This document shows positions 8,457 through 17,633 of a stretch of DNA of 43,197 nucleotides, piece by piece (positions within the stretch are counted from its first letter, which is position 1; every line of letters begins with the position of its first letter). This DNA comes from Candidatus Altimarinota bacterium (GTDB lineage: Bacteria; Cyanobacteriota; Cyanobacteriia; Cyanobacteriales; Microcystaceae). The stretch is from the NCBI GenBank assembly GCA_012031035.1, contig JAAUUT010000035.1:1-43197 (forward strand). The letters are read 5' to 3'. The notes below the pieces were generated by a model. The model had not been told where the DNA came from. It did not search any database and saw only the letters and a program-made list of their open reading frames with translations. The translations under genes were made by a program, and so were the position numbers.

Positions 8457-9908
8457 CTAAACGAGAGCTTGCAATTGCTTGGCTGCTTCATTAAGTTGCT
8501 GGGTACTGACTTTGACTTGGCTGATACCAGTAACGGTTTCTCTTGAACCTGAGTTAATCGCGTTTATGGCTGAGAGGATTTCTTGTACGGCAACAGCTTG
8601 CTGTTTGGCACTTAGAGAAATCTGTTGGTTGTTAACGAAGACATTATTGACGGCATCAGTTACAGTTACGAAGGTTTCGGCAGTTTCTTGAGCGAGTTTG
8701 ATACTGGTATCAGTCTTTTTAGTGCCTTCATCTGTTACCATTACAGTGCTATTCATGGAAGCTTGTAAATCTGTCACTAAAGCATTAATTTTCTCTGTCG
8801 ATTTTTTGCTTTCGTCGGCAAGTTTGCGAATTTCACTGGCTACGACACTAAAACCTTTGCCTTGTTCTCCTGCTCTAGCGGCTTCTACAGCAGCATTGAG
8901 AGCAAGCATATTAGTTTGGTTGGCAATGTCTCCCACTAGATCGGAAATATTAGTAATTTGTCCGGTCTGCTCGCTCAGACGCATAATCTGTTCGGCGATC
9001 GCTCTAACTTGTTCTTTCAGGGAACTCATCCCTTGCATCGTTTGCTGTACTGTTTTAGTGCCTGCTTCTGCCAAATCTAAAACCTGACGCGCACCAGATG
9101 CGGAACTTTCTGCTTGTTCTGCTGATTGACGCGATGAAGCGCCTAATTCATCTATTGTCGTACTAGTTTCGTTTACTGAAGTGGCTTGCTGAGTAATGGT
9201 GCGTTCTTGCTGCTCGACGGTAGCAGCAATTTCGTTGGCAGAACTGGCAATCTTATTGGTTGTTCGTGCAATAATCCTACTGATGACCGATGCAATCCAA
9301 AGACCCAGTGCTATTGAAGCACCAGTAGAAATTAAACTTGCTAAAATAACAATGATGTTAAGACTATCAAGAGCAGATTGTTCTTTTTGAATTCTTTCTT
9401 CAAGGGTTTCTTCTTCTCTTTTCTCGAACGCCTCAACTAGTTCTTCAAGTTCTTCAGCTAAGTCTCGCCCTTCTCCCCTTGCCCAAATAGCCGTCGCTTC
9501 TGCTTTTTTGCCTTGATTTACCAGATTGATTAGGTTTTCATTATAAGTAATAATTTCTTGACCTAAAGAAATCATCTTGTTTAGAGTCGCTAGCTGTTGT
9601 TCGTCTCTAACTTTCTGTTTTAAATTATCAGCAAGCTCAAGAAACTCGGCTTTTTCTTCTTGATATGTCGTGAAAGAAGTCTCATTTTTAGCAATTAGAT
9701 AACCGCGAGCCGATTTCTGGATATGTGATATCTCAAATGCCATATCTTTAATTTCATCAAGAATGTCATGAGAATTTTCTGTTAAGGTAAACTTCTGTTT
9801 GACAGTATTAACGTTAACTATTACAAGTCCAGTTACAAGTAACGACATTGCGATCGGGATAGAATAGCCGCTAAGAATACGTCCTCTAAGCTTAAGCTTG
9901 TTCAACAT
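8457..9908 (-). CDS. Methyl-accepting chemotaxis protein with CHASE3-type sensor
   Basis: The 483-aa chemoreceptor has two membrane helices (about residues 14-33 and 184-208) flanking a helical periplasmic CHASE3-like domain of about 150 residues. The cytoplasmic part has no obvious HAMP beyond a short linker. It leads into a long coiled-coil signalling domain with the conserved hairpin tip (ALNAAVEAARAGEQGKGFSVVASEIRKLA spans it, about 335-365), which binds CheA/CheW. In cyanobacteria such receptors usually steer type IV pilus motility. No CheA or CheW gene is next to it, so this is an orphan receptor. It ends QLQALV without a CheR-tethering pentapeptide. The upstream gap (9909-10184) shows no further gene. 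Confidence 0.92.
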   Translation of the reverse strand: MLNKLKLRGRILSGYSIPIAMSLLVTGLVIVNVNTVKQKFTLTENSHDILDEIKDMAFEISHIQKSARGYLIAKNETSFTTYQEEKAEFLELADNLKQKVRDEQQLATLNKMISLGQEIITYNENLINLVNQGKKAEATAIWARGEGRDLAEELEELVEAFEKREEETLEERIQKEQSALDSLNIIVILASLISTGASIALGLWIASVISRIIARTTNKIASSANEIAATVEQQERTITQQATSVNETSTTIDELGASSRQSAEQAESSASGARQVLDLAEAGTKTVQQTMQGMSSLKEQVRAIAEQIMRLSEQTGQITNISDLVGDIANQTNMLALNAAVEAARAGEQGKGFSVVASEIRKLADESKKSTEKINALVTDLQASMNSTVMVTDEGTKKTDTSIKLAQETAETFVTVTDAVNNVFVNNQQISLSAKQQAVAVQEILSAINAINSGSRETVTGISQVKVSTQQLNEAAKQLQALV

Positions 9909-10184
9909 TGAGATTTTTCGTTTTTTATTGAATTAATTAACTAAATTATATTAGCTCGAATTTATCGATCGAGTAACAATCGATATGCTGGAGAGGAAAA
10001 TCGCAACAAGAGAAAGAAGAAATCAGAAAACTGTTCAGATCTAAATGAAAGGTCAAGAAAGGCTGATAAAAGCTATTTTACAGATACAAGGTCGATTTAG
10101 TGAAGCGATCTAAATATTAATCTTCAATTTTTTTTGAACGCGCAAGAAAACCGGAAAACTTATTGACAAAAAATGAAAATATGA

Positions 10185-10889
10185 TTATCGTCTGATGACC
10201 AAATCGGAATTGAGCGTTAAAGTTAGGTCAGAATTAGGGTCGATAGAAATAAGCTCGGCTTCGCCATCTCCTAAAACCCATCCAGCCAAAGCCCCCAATC
10301 CCGCACCTCCGAGAACTTCTTCAGTGGCGATCGCCCGATCGCCAAGAATAGCAGAAATCACCGCAGCAGCAGCACCGCCGATCGCAGCGCCTTTTAAAAT
10401 ATCGCCGACCCCTGCGCCTTCTTCTACGATTTCAGTTCTCGTTATCACATCTGAGGTCGCATCTATCGATTTTTCTCGAATCGTTTCGCCATCTTCTTTG
10501 ATAACGAGTGTTTCGGCGACAAACTGCGAACCTTCCTCAGACTTAACAGGTTGAATTTCGCCGACAATCTCACTCCCGTAAGGAATAATAATATCGCCGT
10601 TGCGGTTTCTGATATTGGCAGCGACTTCTAAGGTCACAGGAACGGTTTCATCTTTAGTGACGAGTATTTTTTCAGCTTCGTCGTACATGACGGGAATTTC
10701 GGTTCCTTCAGGTACGATCGCCCGACGAGAAAAGGTACGATCGCGATCGTTACGCTCTCGCTCTCTTGAAGGAAACAGTTGCGCCGACGCAGGCGCTAAT
10801 GAGAAAATAGGCAAAATCGCAGTAGAACTCATCAACAAAGCGACGAGCATAGCGGTTTTAGCGTGAGAGTTGCGTTTTCGCTCAAACAT
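10185..10889 (-). CDS. Exported protein with Gly/Ala-rich zipper segment, function unknown
   Basis: The 234-aa protein has a classical signal peptide (Lys/Arg start, hydrophobic core, cleavage after ASA at about residue 36). A charged Arg-rich linker (residues 40-55) follows. Next is a beta-rich region starting VPEGTEIPV and running through PYGSEIVGEI, reminiscent of the C-terminal beta domain of TrbI/VirB10-like proteins. A Gly/Ala-rich stretch (about residues 157-205, GAAIGGAAAAVISAI) may insert in or associate with membrane. I do not know a function. A good Shine-Dalgarno sequence (AAGGAGGC) precedes the ATG at 10889. Confidence 0.75.
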   Translation of the reverse strand: MFERKRNSHAKTAMLVALLMSSTAILPIFSLAPASAQLFPSRERERNDRDRTFSRRAIVPEGTEIPVMYDEAEKILVTKDETVPVTLEVAANIRNRNGDIIIPYGSEIVGEIQPVKSEEGSQFVAETLVIKEDGETIREKSIDATSDVITRTEIVEEGAGVGDILKGAAIGGAAAAVISAILGDRAIATEEVLGGAGLGALAGWVLGDGEAELISIDPNSDLTLTLNSDLVIRR

Positions 10890-11013
10890 ATAAAAAGAGC
10901 CTCCTTGCTCTCTCTTTGGTAATTAAAGAAAGGACATCTTATCGCGATCGCAAGTTTCCGATCGCAACTAATCCTCATAATTCAGTTATAGCTTAGCGAT
11001 TGCAAGAAAAAAG

Positions 11014-12081
11014 TTAATCGCCTGGTTGATAGAGTCTGCCAAGACGACGATCGGCATTAATTTCAACAACGAGATCGACTAAATTAGGATTTTTAGTTAA
11101 AGGAGTAATAAATAGTTCGGGATGAAGCGATCGCCAAAAATATTCTACAAAGCAATCGATTTCATCCTCGCTCATGACTTCTTTTCCCGAAGCCACCTTC
11201 AATTTTTGTTCTGCTTCTTTTCGCCACTGTTTGCTCAGTCGATAGTCAACCGGACAAAGGACAATTAAGCGATCCAATCGTTCCCACAAAGGTAAATATT
11301 CCTTTAATCGTTCGTTAGTATCCTTCGCAAATTGTTTATCTTCTGGCGTAATAATCGGCGCTGGCGGGTTCTCAAAAACACTTTCATCTACAGGGATAGC
11401 ACCAACAAACCAACCTTCAAAAAGAACCAGATCGACTTGATTCGCGGGTGCGGGTGCTATTCTATCTCCCGCACCATTCCATAACGATTTATCGAAACGA
11501 GGGATTAAAATAGGCTCGGCGCAATCGCATTGACAAACTCTATCTAAAAGTTCTATTCCTAACGTTACATCGTGAGTTCCAGGCGGCCCTCGCCATTTGA
11601 GTCTAGGATCTTCTTCTAGGAGTTTTTGTCGATCTGCATAGGTTTTATACAAATCGTCGATGGATACGCCTATGGTGTTACAACCCAGATGGCGAAGAAT
11701 CAAAATCAATACTTGCGCAAGGGTCGTTTTTCCCGTTCCCTGCCCTCCTAAGATTCCTTGTATCAAAGGACGTTTTAACTTGCTTCTCTCCTCTGCAAGC
11801 TGCATGGCTAAAGGCAACCACAACTGCCAGAGAGTTGTTAGGATAGTATCGATTTGCTTAAAACCGGATTTTTGACATAACTGTATTACCTCATCGTCAA
11901 CTTGCAAAAAAAGACGAGATCGCGCTTCGATCTTTTCCAATCCATTTTCTTTCGTAACATTGAAGGCTTTGGCACGTTGAGGTATGGCCATTTCCTCACT
12001 CAGGAGGTATTGCCATTGTTTTGAAGTGGGTTGCTCTCCTCTAATCCAACTCTGTAGAACGGTTACGATATCTGCATTCAT
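11014..12081 (-). CDS. D-glycerate 3-kinase (plant/cyanobacterial GLYK type)
   Basis: The 355-aa P-loop kinase has a Walker A motif GGQGTGKTT at about residues 112-120, preceded by the RPLIQGILG strand and followed by SIDDLYKTYADR, as in plant GLYK and related P-loop kinases. It also has the substrate-region motif RWRGPPGTHD and the LFEGWFVG block typical of this family. GLYK phosphorylates D-glycerate to 3-phosphoglycerate and closes the photorespiratory 2-phosphoglycolate salvage route, returning carbon to the Calvin cycle. The gene is monocistronic and divergent from the AAA ATPase gene. The gap between them (12082-12396, about 315 bases) is AT-rich and holds no other gene I can support. 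Confidence 0.93.
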   Translation of the reverse strand: MNADIVTVLQSWIRGEQPTSKQWQYLLSEEMAIPQRAKAFNVTKENGLEKIEARSRLFLQVDDEVIQLCQKSGFKQIDTILTTLWQLWLPLAMQLAEERSKLKRPLIQGILGGQGTGKTTLAQVLILILRHLGCNTIGVSIDDLYKTYADRQKLLEEDPRLKWRGPPGTHDVTLGIELLDRVCQCDCAEPILIPRFDKSLWNGAGDRIAPAPANQVDLVLFEGWFVGAIPVDESVFENPPAPIITPEDKQFAKDTNERLKEYLPLWERLDRLIVLCPVDYRLSKQWRKEAEQKLKVASGKEVMSEDEIDCFVEYFWRSLHPELFITPLTKNPNLVDLVVEINADRRLGRLYQPGD

Positions 12082-12396
12082 TCAACTTCGCGATCGCTCC
12101 TCGTATTAATCTCTAGCGTAGCTTAACTCGATAAAAATGCGGATAATAGGACAACAGTTGCCAAAACTTACAAAATTGCGTAGTATATATATTACAAAGC
12201 TAAAATGCTACTTAAAATATTGTTGAAAGTATTTACTCGAAAAGTATTGGCACTCATAACGTTAAGACCGCTTGAAATTAAACCTTGACAATGCGCATCT
12301 ATTTATCTCGTTGTCGAGCAAACTAGCTCATCTTTATTGGTTTTAGCTCTGACAACCGAACTCGAACGAACGATAAAACGCATTTTTTATTTCAGC

Positions 12397-13551
12397 ATGG
12401 AAGAATTAACCAAAGAAAAAGTGCAATATCTCTCCAGACGAGGATGGCAGCACATCGAGCCGAAGTTAGATATAGATTACTTAGCCAATCTGGGAATGGG
12501 AGAAATTATCGAGAGTGGCGGTCAATTTGTTGCCGAACTCCTCGAAGCCATGAGAGAAAGTCCTTTCGGCTGGTTTGGTAGCAAGGGCAAAAAAGCGAGA
12601 CAAGAAATTATTGAAAAACTGTGTCCTTTAACTGTACTGCCACCCGCTCCCCTTGCCGTTCCGCACATCGAAGCGCAACTCCCGCCGCAGAACTATAATA
12701 GCGAAGTTGACAAAGCTTTCGAGCTTCTGGGCATCACGATTATCGATATCGCTCGCCGGAAATTACTCGGCCCTCCTGCTTATCTCGGACAGCTAATCGA
12801 CGATACAGTTGTGGTACATACCCAACCAGAGCGATTTGACTGGAACGAGAGCGATATCAAAGGAGAGCTAGTCGCGCAATGGCCGCAAGGACAATTGCGG
12901 ATTGATAAGGATATCCAATGGCAATCTAGCGGTACTGCGATCGTTCAAAATTGGCAATTTTATTCGCATCAATTGCGGCAAATTGCCACGGCTGCCATGA
13001 GCGAGATCGGTATAGAAATTAACGGTCGCTCTTATCAAGTCGGTAAGTTGTGTCCTGAATATGCTCTCGATGATTTTCCGGCTTACATTCAAGAAATCTC
13101 AGAAAAGCTCCGCTTTTATTTGATAGATAATGGCCCGGTAGAACGATATAACATTTTGATTCAAGGCCCGCCTGGAACGGGCAAAACGCGCTGGGCGCAA
13201 AGCTTTGCCGCTCGCGTCCTTTCTCCCCTCGGCTATCTAGTTGCGGTTCTCGACTACGAAGCACTGGAAAATTTTCATCTTCCCGATTACATAGATAAAG
13301 TTTGCGTCATTCTTAACGACGCTGACAATCTTTGTCTCGATCGCGAAAGTGCCGAACCAGGGACGACTGAAAAGATCTTAGCTTGGCTCGATGGCAGTCG
13401 CGCTGGCTATATTCAACCGCTTTATCTACCCAGACGTAGCTCAATTGTCACTATTCTAACCGCCAACTCGACCGATCGCTGGGACAGTGCTGGTCTTCGT
13501 AAAGGACGCATTCACAGTACCCACACATTCGATCGCATTTTGGCTCATTAA
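12397..13551 (+). CDS. AAA-family ATPase with unusual Walker B
   Basis: The 384-aa protein carries an AAA module in its C-terminal third: Walker A GPPGTGKTR (about residues 257-265), a Walker B-like segment VCVILNDADNL (about 302-312), sensor 1 in TILTANS and a second-region-of-homology-like end LRKGRIHSTHTFDRI. Aligned to the usual hhhIDEAD, Walker B reads LNDAD, so the metal-coordinating Asp is Asn and the catalytic Glu is Asp. The N-terminal two thirds match no domain I recognise. The role is unknown, possibly a remodelling ATPase with slow hydrolysis. The ATG at 12397 was chosen. An upstream in-frame TTG at 12337 would add 20 residues. Confidence 0.8.
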   Translation: MEELTKEKVQYLSRRGWQHIEPKLDIDYLANLGMGEIIESGGQFVAELLEAMRESPFGWFGSKGKKARQEIIEKLCPLTVLPPAPLAVPHIEAQLPPQNYNSEVDKAFELLGITIIDIARRKLLGPPAYLGQLIDDTVVVHTQPERFDWNESDIKGELVAQWPQGQLRIDKDIQWQSSGTAIVQNWQFYSHQLRQIATAAMSEIGIEINGRSYQVGKLCPEYALDDFPAYIQEISEKLRFYLIDNGPVERYNILIQGPPGTGKTRWAQSFAARVLSPLGYLVAVLDYEALENFHLPDYIDKVCVILNDADNLCLDRESAEPGTTEKILAWLDGSRAGYIQPLYLPRRSSIVTILTANSTDRWDSAGLRKGRIHSTHTFDRILAH

Positions 13552-13596
13552 AGCGAAGGGTATCAAATCCGTTTATTTGGTCATAATTTATGTAAT

Positions 13597-13613
13597 GCAA
13601 GCGTCTTGCTTGC
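13597..13613 (+). terminator. Short hairpin followed by T run
   Basis: GCAAGC, a GTCTT loop and GCTTGC form a perfect 6-bp stem followed by TTTTTATT. It sits 45 bases after the AAA ATPase gene and is a plausible weak intrinsic terminator. A neighbouring GAGCAAGATGCTCG palindrome belongs to the same dispersed repeat cassette. The rest of 13552-13807 is repeat material. Confidence 0.5.
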
Positions 13614-13719
13614 TTTTTATTCTGACCCGATTCGCGAGCAAGATGCTCGTACTACTCGACCGGATTCGATCTGACCATCTGTAGGGGTCTTGCCATTCGC
13701 GAGGCGTGGGGGCTGTAAA

Positions 13720-13737
13720 GACGCGATATATCGCGTC
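13720..13737. repeat. 18-bp perfect palindrome, copy 1
   Basis: GACGCGATATATCGCGTC is an exact self-complementary sequence. It occurs again at 16927-16944 and 37263-37280, each time between genes and beside a TAAAG/TTTAC/TGTAC-type flank. Confidence 0.85.
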
Positions 13738-13807
13738 TCTACTTCCGCCCATTGAAGAGGCGCGGGGGGCGAACTTCTTCGCCCCATCAAGCGCCGTCCG
13801 CCGTCCC

Positions 13808-14704
13808 CTACATCAAACGTTCGGCAAATCGCAGTTTAGCCGAGCGAGAGCGAGGATTTTGAGCTTCTTCGTCGCTTTGAGGAATGATTGGCTTTTTGGT
13901 AATGACTTTTAATAAGGAAGAGTCGCGCAACCGATGCTTGACGATACGATCTTCTAAACTGTGGAAACTAATTATTCCAATTCTGCCTTCAGAATTGAGC
14001 CATTTTGGGGCATTTTCGAGAAATTTTTCTAACGATTCTAATTCTTGATTGACAGCAATGCGCAATGCTTGAAAAACGCGAGTAGCGGGGTTAATTCTAC
14101 CATAACGATATTTGGCAGGAACGCAACGGGCGATCTCGTTGGCTAGTTCTGTCGTCGTTTGCAAAGGACGTTGTTGGACGATTTGTTTGGCAATGCGTCT
14201 TGAGAGCCTTTCTTCCCCATATTCGTAAAATATTTTAGCTAGCTCTACTTCGTCCCAATGATTGATAATCTCTGCGGCGGTTAATGACTGAGTGCGATCC
14301 ATGCGCATATCTAAATTAGCATTCAGGCGAAAACTAAATCCTCTTTCGGGAAAATCTAATTGTGCAGAACTTACGCCTAAATCTGCTATAATTCCATCAA
14401 AACGCTCATTTTGTGGTATGTAATCGGCAAAATTTCCCTGCCAAAACGTTAGTCGCTCCGTGCAGCATTCTGCTAGAGTCGAAGCCGCAGCCGCAATCGC
14501 CATGTCGTCGCGATCGATTGCAGTGACTCGCACGTCTGGAAAAGTGTCTAAAATTAAGCGGCTGTGTCCTCCACCGCCAACTGTTGCATCTAAATAATGT
14601 CCGCCTGGACGAATATTTAACAAAGAAATTAATTCTCGACTCAAGACGGGAGTATGAACAAAAACAGATGTATTATCTTCTGATGTGTTAGCGATCGTAT
14701 TCAT
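13808..14704 (-). CDS. rsmH: 16S rRNA (cytosine-1402-N4)-methyltransferase
   Basis: The 298-aa SAM-dependent methyltransferase (formerly MraW) adds the N4-methyl group to C1402 of 16S rRNA in the ribosomal P site. It has the family opening [13 protein letters not shown], the SAM-binding motif [10 protein letters not shown] (about residues 39-48), AIDRD at the end of the second strand, the [16 protein letters not shown] block and the C-terminal [17 protein letters not shown]. Length is normal. As often in cyanobacteria, it is not in a dcw cluster. The ATG at 14704 has no strong Shine-Dalgarno sequence. Confidence 0.97.
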   Translation of the reverse strand: MNTIANTSEDNTSVFVHTPVLSRELISLLNIRPGGHYLDATVGGGGHSRLILDTFPDVRVTAIDRDDMAIAAAASTLAECCTERLTFWQGNFADYIPQNERFDGIIADLGVSSAQLDFPERGFSFRLNANLDMRMDRTQSLTAAEIINHWDEVELAKIFYEYGEERLSRRIAKQIVQQRPLQTTTELANEIARCVPAKYRYGRINPATRVFQALRIAVNQELESLEKFLENAPKWLNSEGRIGIISFHSLEDRIVKHRLRDSSLLKVITKKPIIPQSDEEAQNPRSRSAKLRFAERLM

Positions 14705-14849
14705 GTTTAATTAAATAAGATTTACCTACTCCTCCGGCGACCTATCCGCGATCCCTAGCTATGGAACTTCTATTCCTTAAAGTTATTCAGAAAATGAAAG
14801 AATCTCCCTGGGGATTTCGCTATCCTAGTATATTGGGCGACTATATCGC

Positions 14850-15332
14850 ATGATCGTTAGTGACTATTCCTCGTTTGATTGGTACAGAGTTTTGGTTCGT
14901 TCCCTCATTACTTGCGTTCTCGCAGCCATGAGCATTTTAGGAGGCGCAATTCCCGAATTCTCTTGGCAATCTCCTAAACTAATTTTTGGTTCCTTTGCAT
15001 GGACTCAAGAGTTTAACGACGAACAAATAAACAAATACGCTAGAGTAGTTTTAGACATCGAAACCCGTCGCCAACAAGCCTATCAACAAATTCAACAAAT
15101 TATCGGTCAGTCACCCCCAAACATTGTTTGCAATCAACCCGACACGTTTAGAGCGCTTCCTAGAGAAGCTCAGAAAATCGCTGTAGATTATTGTATAAGT
15201 TCTAAATCCCTGGTTGAAAAAAGCGGTCTGAGCGTTAGTGATTTTAATTCGATTACTATGAGAATCCGTTCTGATACAGAATTGGAAAGACGCATTCAAA
15301 ACGAGATGATTCGCATTCGCCAAAAACCCTAA
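14850..15332 (+). CDS. DUF4168 domain exported protein
   Basis: The 160-aa protein has an N-terminal hydrophobic segment (about residues 17-37) that may be a signal peptide or anchor. A helical DUF4168 domain follows, with FNDEQINKYARVVLDIE and, near the end, the arrangement of helices that gives LERRIQNEMIRI. Two Cys in the mature part (about residues 91 and 111) could form a disulfide in the periplasm. The family is widespread in cyanobacteria and proteobacteria without a fixed function. It ends 33 bases before ureE and could be co-transcribed with it, but the link may be accidental. Confidence 0.82.
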   Translation: MIVSDYSSFDWYRVLVRSLITCVLAAMSILGGAIPEFSWQSPKLIFGSFAWTQEFNDEQINKYARVVLDIETRRQQAYQQIQQIIGQSPPNIVCNQPDTFRALPREAQKIAVDYCISSKSLVEKSGLSVSDFNSITMRIRSDTELERRIQNEMIRIRQKP

Positions 15333-15365
15333 AAAACATTTTTGAACTTTAGAACTGACTTATTG

Positions 15366-15806
15366 ATGCTAACTTTCATCGAACGTCTTTCTCAAGATAA
15401 CGATCGCGCAGTTCCCTTATTTACTCTATCGCTGACCGCCGAGGAACGTACCCGCAGCCGTCACCGTTTTGAAACGCCCGAAGCACAAGAATTGTTTTTG
15501 CGCTTACCAAGAGGTACTGTCCTGCAAAATGGAGATTTATTGAAATCGCAAGACGGAGAGATTATTCAAATTATAGCCAAAGCCGAACCCGTCCTTACTG
15601 TCACCGCCCAACATTCCCTAGATTTACTCAAAGCAGCTTATCATCTTGGAAATCGCCACGTTCCTTTAGAAATTGCACCAACTTATTTACGTCTATCTCC
15701 TGATAATGTCCTTAAAAAAATGCTAGAACATCTCGGAGTTACCATCATTGAAGAAATCTCCCCTTTTCAGCCAGAAATCGGCGCTTATCACGGTCATAAT
15801 CATTAA
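15366..15806 (+). CDS. ureE: Urease accessory protein UreE (nickel chaperone)
   Basis: The 146-aa protein has the two-domain UreE layout: an N-terminal beta-domain with [28 protein letters not shown] spanning about residues 22-50, then the metal-binding domain with [12 protein letters not shown], whose His is the conserved Ni site. It ends in a short His-containing tail (YHGHNH). UreE delivers Ni2+ to the UreDFG-urease complex in the cytoplasm. ATG 15366 was taken as start because it gives the usual MLTFIERL N-terminus. The TTG at 15342 would add an unlikely eight residues. ureF follows 53 bases later. Urease structural genes and ureG are not in the window. Confidence 0.95.
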   Translation: MLTFIERLSQDNDRAVPLFTLSLTAEERTRSRHRFETPEAQELFLRLPRGTVLQNGDLLKSQDGEIIQIIAKAEPVLTVTAQHSLDLLKAAYHLGNRHVPLEIAPTYLRLSPDNVLKKMLEHLGVTIIEEISPFQPEIGAYHGHNH

Positions 15807-15814
15807 TTGGGTTA

Positions 15815-15856
15815 ATATTTTCATAATTCATCATTCATAATTCATCATTCATCATT
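15815..15856. repeat. Simple ATTCATAATTCATC-type repeat between ureE and ureF
   Basis: The units ATTCATC and ATTCATA alternate several times in tandem. The same motif appears at about 28478-28504 and 40349-40361, always in intergenic DNA, so it is a dispersed AT-rich short repeat. Confidence 0.6.
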
Positions 15857-15859
15857 CCT

Positions 15860-16540
15860 TTGACGATCGATAACTCTGCCTTGCTACACTTGTTACAGCT
15901 TGCCAGTCCTGCGTTACCCGTGGGCGCGTATAGTTATTCTGAAGGATTAGAAAGCTTAGTCGATCGCAAAGTTATAAATAATAAAGAAACCCTAGAAGAT
16001 TGGATAAAACACGAACTTAGTTACGGTTCGATTCGTATCGAAATAGCAATTATGCTACGAAGTTACCATAGCGTTTGTCAAAACGATTTAGAAACATTAG
16101 ATAAATGGAATGCTTGGTTATCTGCGGCAAGAGACACCGAAGAATTGCGACAACAGAGTTGGCAAATGGGGCGATCGCTCCTAAAATTGTTTGTCGAGCT
16201 ACAACCGCAATATAGCACGTTTGCAAGCGCGATCGAGTCCCCTTGTAATTATGCAGTTGCTTTTGGGATTGCTTCTGCTTGTTGGCAGATAGAAGATAGA
16301 ATAGCTGCGATCGGTTATTTACAAAGTTGGACGGCTAATATAATAAGTGCGGGGGTTAGATTAATTCCACTCGGTCAAACGGCAGGTCAACAAATACTGA
16401 TTAATTTGCACGATATTATTGTTCGAGTAACGCAAGAGATTTTGTTACTCAAAGATGAAGAATTGGGTAGTTGCAGTTGGGGACTGGCATTAGCTAGTAT
16501 GACTCATCAAACACAATACACGCGCTTATTTCGCAGTTAG
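15860..16540 (+). CDS. ureF: Urease accessory protein UreF
   Basis: The 226-aa all-helical protein opens with the family signature [21 protein letters not shown] (positions 10-30). It continues with [23 protein letters not shown] and, near the end, [12 protein letters not shown]-type sequence ([15 protein letters not shown]). UreF works with UreD/UreH and UreG to load nickel and CO2 into urease apo-enzyme. The start is a TTG at 15860, accepted because the signature sits at the usual distance from the N-terminus and no ATG fits. A cupin gene begins 21 bases after the stop, suggesting an ureE-ureF-cupin unit. Confidence 0.95.
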   Translation: MTIDNSALLHLLQLASPALPVGAYSYSEGLESLVDRKVINNKETLEDWIKHELSYGSIRIEIAIMLRSYHSVCQNDLETLDKWNAWLSAARDTEELRQQSWQMGRSLLKLFVELQPQYSTFASAIESPCNYAVAFGIASACWQIEDRIAAIGYLQSWTANIISAGVRLIPLGQTAGQQILINLHDIIVRVTQEILLLKDEELGSCSWGLALASMTHQTQYTRLFRS

Positions 16541-16561
16541 ATTTACCACAAAAATTCACCC

Positions 16562-16903
16562 ATGAAACTGACTTCTCTCAACCAACTGCCCGAACAAACG
16601 GTTTCTCACAATCGGGCAATTAAGAAAAAAGTAATGCTTAACACGGGAGATTTACCCCATTTAACTAACTTTTCACAAGCAACTTTTTCTCCCGGTCAAG
16701 TTGCTAGCGGACATTTTCATCAAGATATGTGTGAAGTGTTTTTTGTCGAAGCAGGAGAAGGAATTATTAAAATTGACGGAAAAACTTATCCATTAGAAAA
16801 AGGAAGTTGTGTCGCTGTAGAACCAGGGGAAGTGCATGAAATTGTTAATAACGGTTCTAGTGATTTAATTCTTACCTATTTCGGCATAAAAGTCGAGAGA
16901 TAA
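16562..16903 (+). CDS. Small cupin-domain protein
   Basis: The 113-aa protein is a single cupin barrel. Motif 1 is seen as GHFHQDMCEVFFVEAGEG, with two His and a Glu as metal ligands, and motif 2 as VEPGEVHEIVN, with the last His ligand. It is likely a cytoplasmic metal-binding cupin whose ligand or reaction cannot be told. It lies 21 bases downstream of ureF in the same direction, but I know no urease role for it. Confidence 0.88.
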   Translation: MKLTSLNQLPEQTVSHNRAIKKKVMLNTGDLPHLTNFSQATFSPGQVASGHFHQDMCEVFFVEAGEGIIKIDGKTYPLEKGSCVAVEPGEVHEIVNNGSSDLILTYFGIKVER

Positions 16904-16926
16904 ACAGAATTTAGGAGTTCAGTATT

Positions 16927-16944
16927 GACGCGATATATCGCGTC
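16927..16944. repeat. 18-bp perfect palindrome, copy 2
   Basis: This is identical to the copies at 13720-13737 and 37263-37280 (GACGCGATATATCGCGTC). It sits 23 bases after the cupin gene. Just downstream lies T/C-rich DNA with CTCCCTTGTC-type repeats (17041-17092). Confidence 0.85.
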
Positions 16945-17040
16945 TTTACAGGAGTTCAGTAGTAGGGGCGAATGGTCGTACTCTGTTCCTCCTGAAAGGA
17001 GGAACGGAGGAAAAGAGTTCAGTATTGACTAATTCTTCCT

Positions 17041-17092
17041 TGTCCCCCTTGTCTCCCTTATCTCCCTTGTCCCCCTTATCTCCCTTGTATAG
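17041..17092. repeat. Tandem CCCTTGTCTC-type repeat
   Basis: Roughly ten-base units of the form TCTCCCTTGT/CCCCCTTATC repeat about five times. The reverse complement of the same unit (GGGAGACAAG) is repeated at 37223-37250, and related sequence is at 5090-5115. It lies between convergent genes and does not code. Confidence 0.6.
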
Positions 17093-17104
17093 GCGAAGGA
17101 CGTT

Positions 17105-17506
17105 TTATCCCATTAAAATTACATTATCGATGACGTGAATAACGCCATTATCTGCTTCTATATCTGCTGCAATAACGGTTGCATTTTTAACTTCAAAAGC
17201 ATCCGAACAATCAATCCGAATAGGCGAACCTTCAACAGAAGTTACAGAGTCAACTTTTTCTAAATCTGCTTTCATCAATTTTCCTAGAACGACATGATAG
17301 CAGAGAATTCTAGTTAGCTGAGGAATATTTTGCACGAGAGTTGTTATCGTTCCAGGAGGTAATTTAGCAAACGCTTCATCAGTAGGTGCAAAAACAGTAA
17401 AGGGGCCGGGACTTTTGAGGGTGTCTACAAGATTAGCTGCTGTCACAGCAGTCACTAGGGTTTTGAAATTGTCAGCGCCTACTGCAATATCTACAATGTC
17501 AGCCAT
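17105..17506 (-). CDS. Fasciclin (FAS1) domain protein
   Basis: The 133-aa protein consists of a single FAS1 domain. The H1 motif is [16 protein letters not shown] (about residues 35-50) and the H2 motif is [12 protein letters not shown] at the C-terminus, with the central YHVVLGKLM block between. FAS1 domains mediate adhesion or protein contacts. Here there is no signal peptide, so it may be cytoplasmic or exported by another route, as with many short cyanobacterial homologues. Upstream, 17507-17633 separates it from the GT2 gene. Confidence 0.93.
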   Translation of the reverse strand: MADIVDIAVGADNFKTLVTAVTAANLVDTLKSPGPFTVFAPTDEAFAKLPPGTITTLVQNIPQLTRILCYHVVLGKLMKADLEKVDSVTSVEGSPIRIDCSDAFEVKNATVIAADIEADNGVIHVIDNVILMG

Positions 17507-17633
17507 AAGGGATTATTTGTCGATTAAATCTAGTCATTTAAAATCATAAACCGCGATCGCGCCTGGTTTGGCAATTATCCCATCGCAACGTTTAAACCAT
17601 AAGCTTTTTATATGTCCAAGATAAAACCATTCC

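Noticed and set aside
13706-13912. Reading frame covering the palindrome region and the 3' end of rsmH
   Set aside because: It overlaps rsmH on the other strand and consists of repeat sequence; no family resemblance.
17041-17092. Tandem short repeats that might be a CRISPR array
   Set aside because: Units are about ten bases, follow each other without unique spacers and no cas gene is near.
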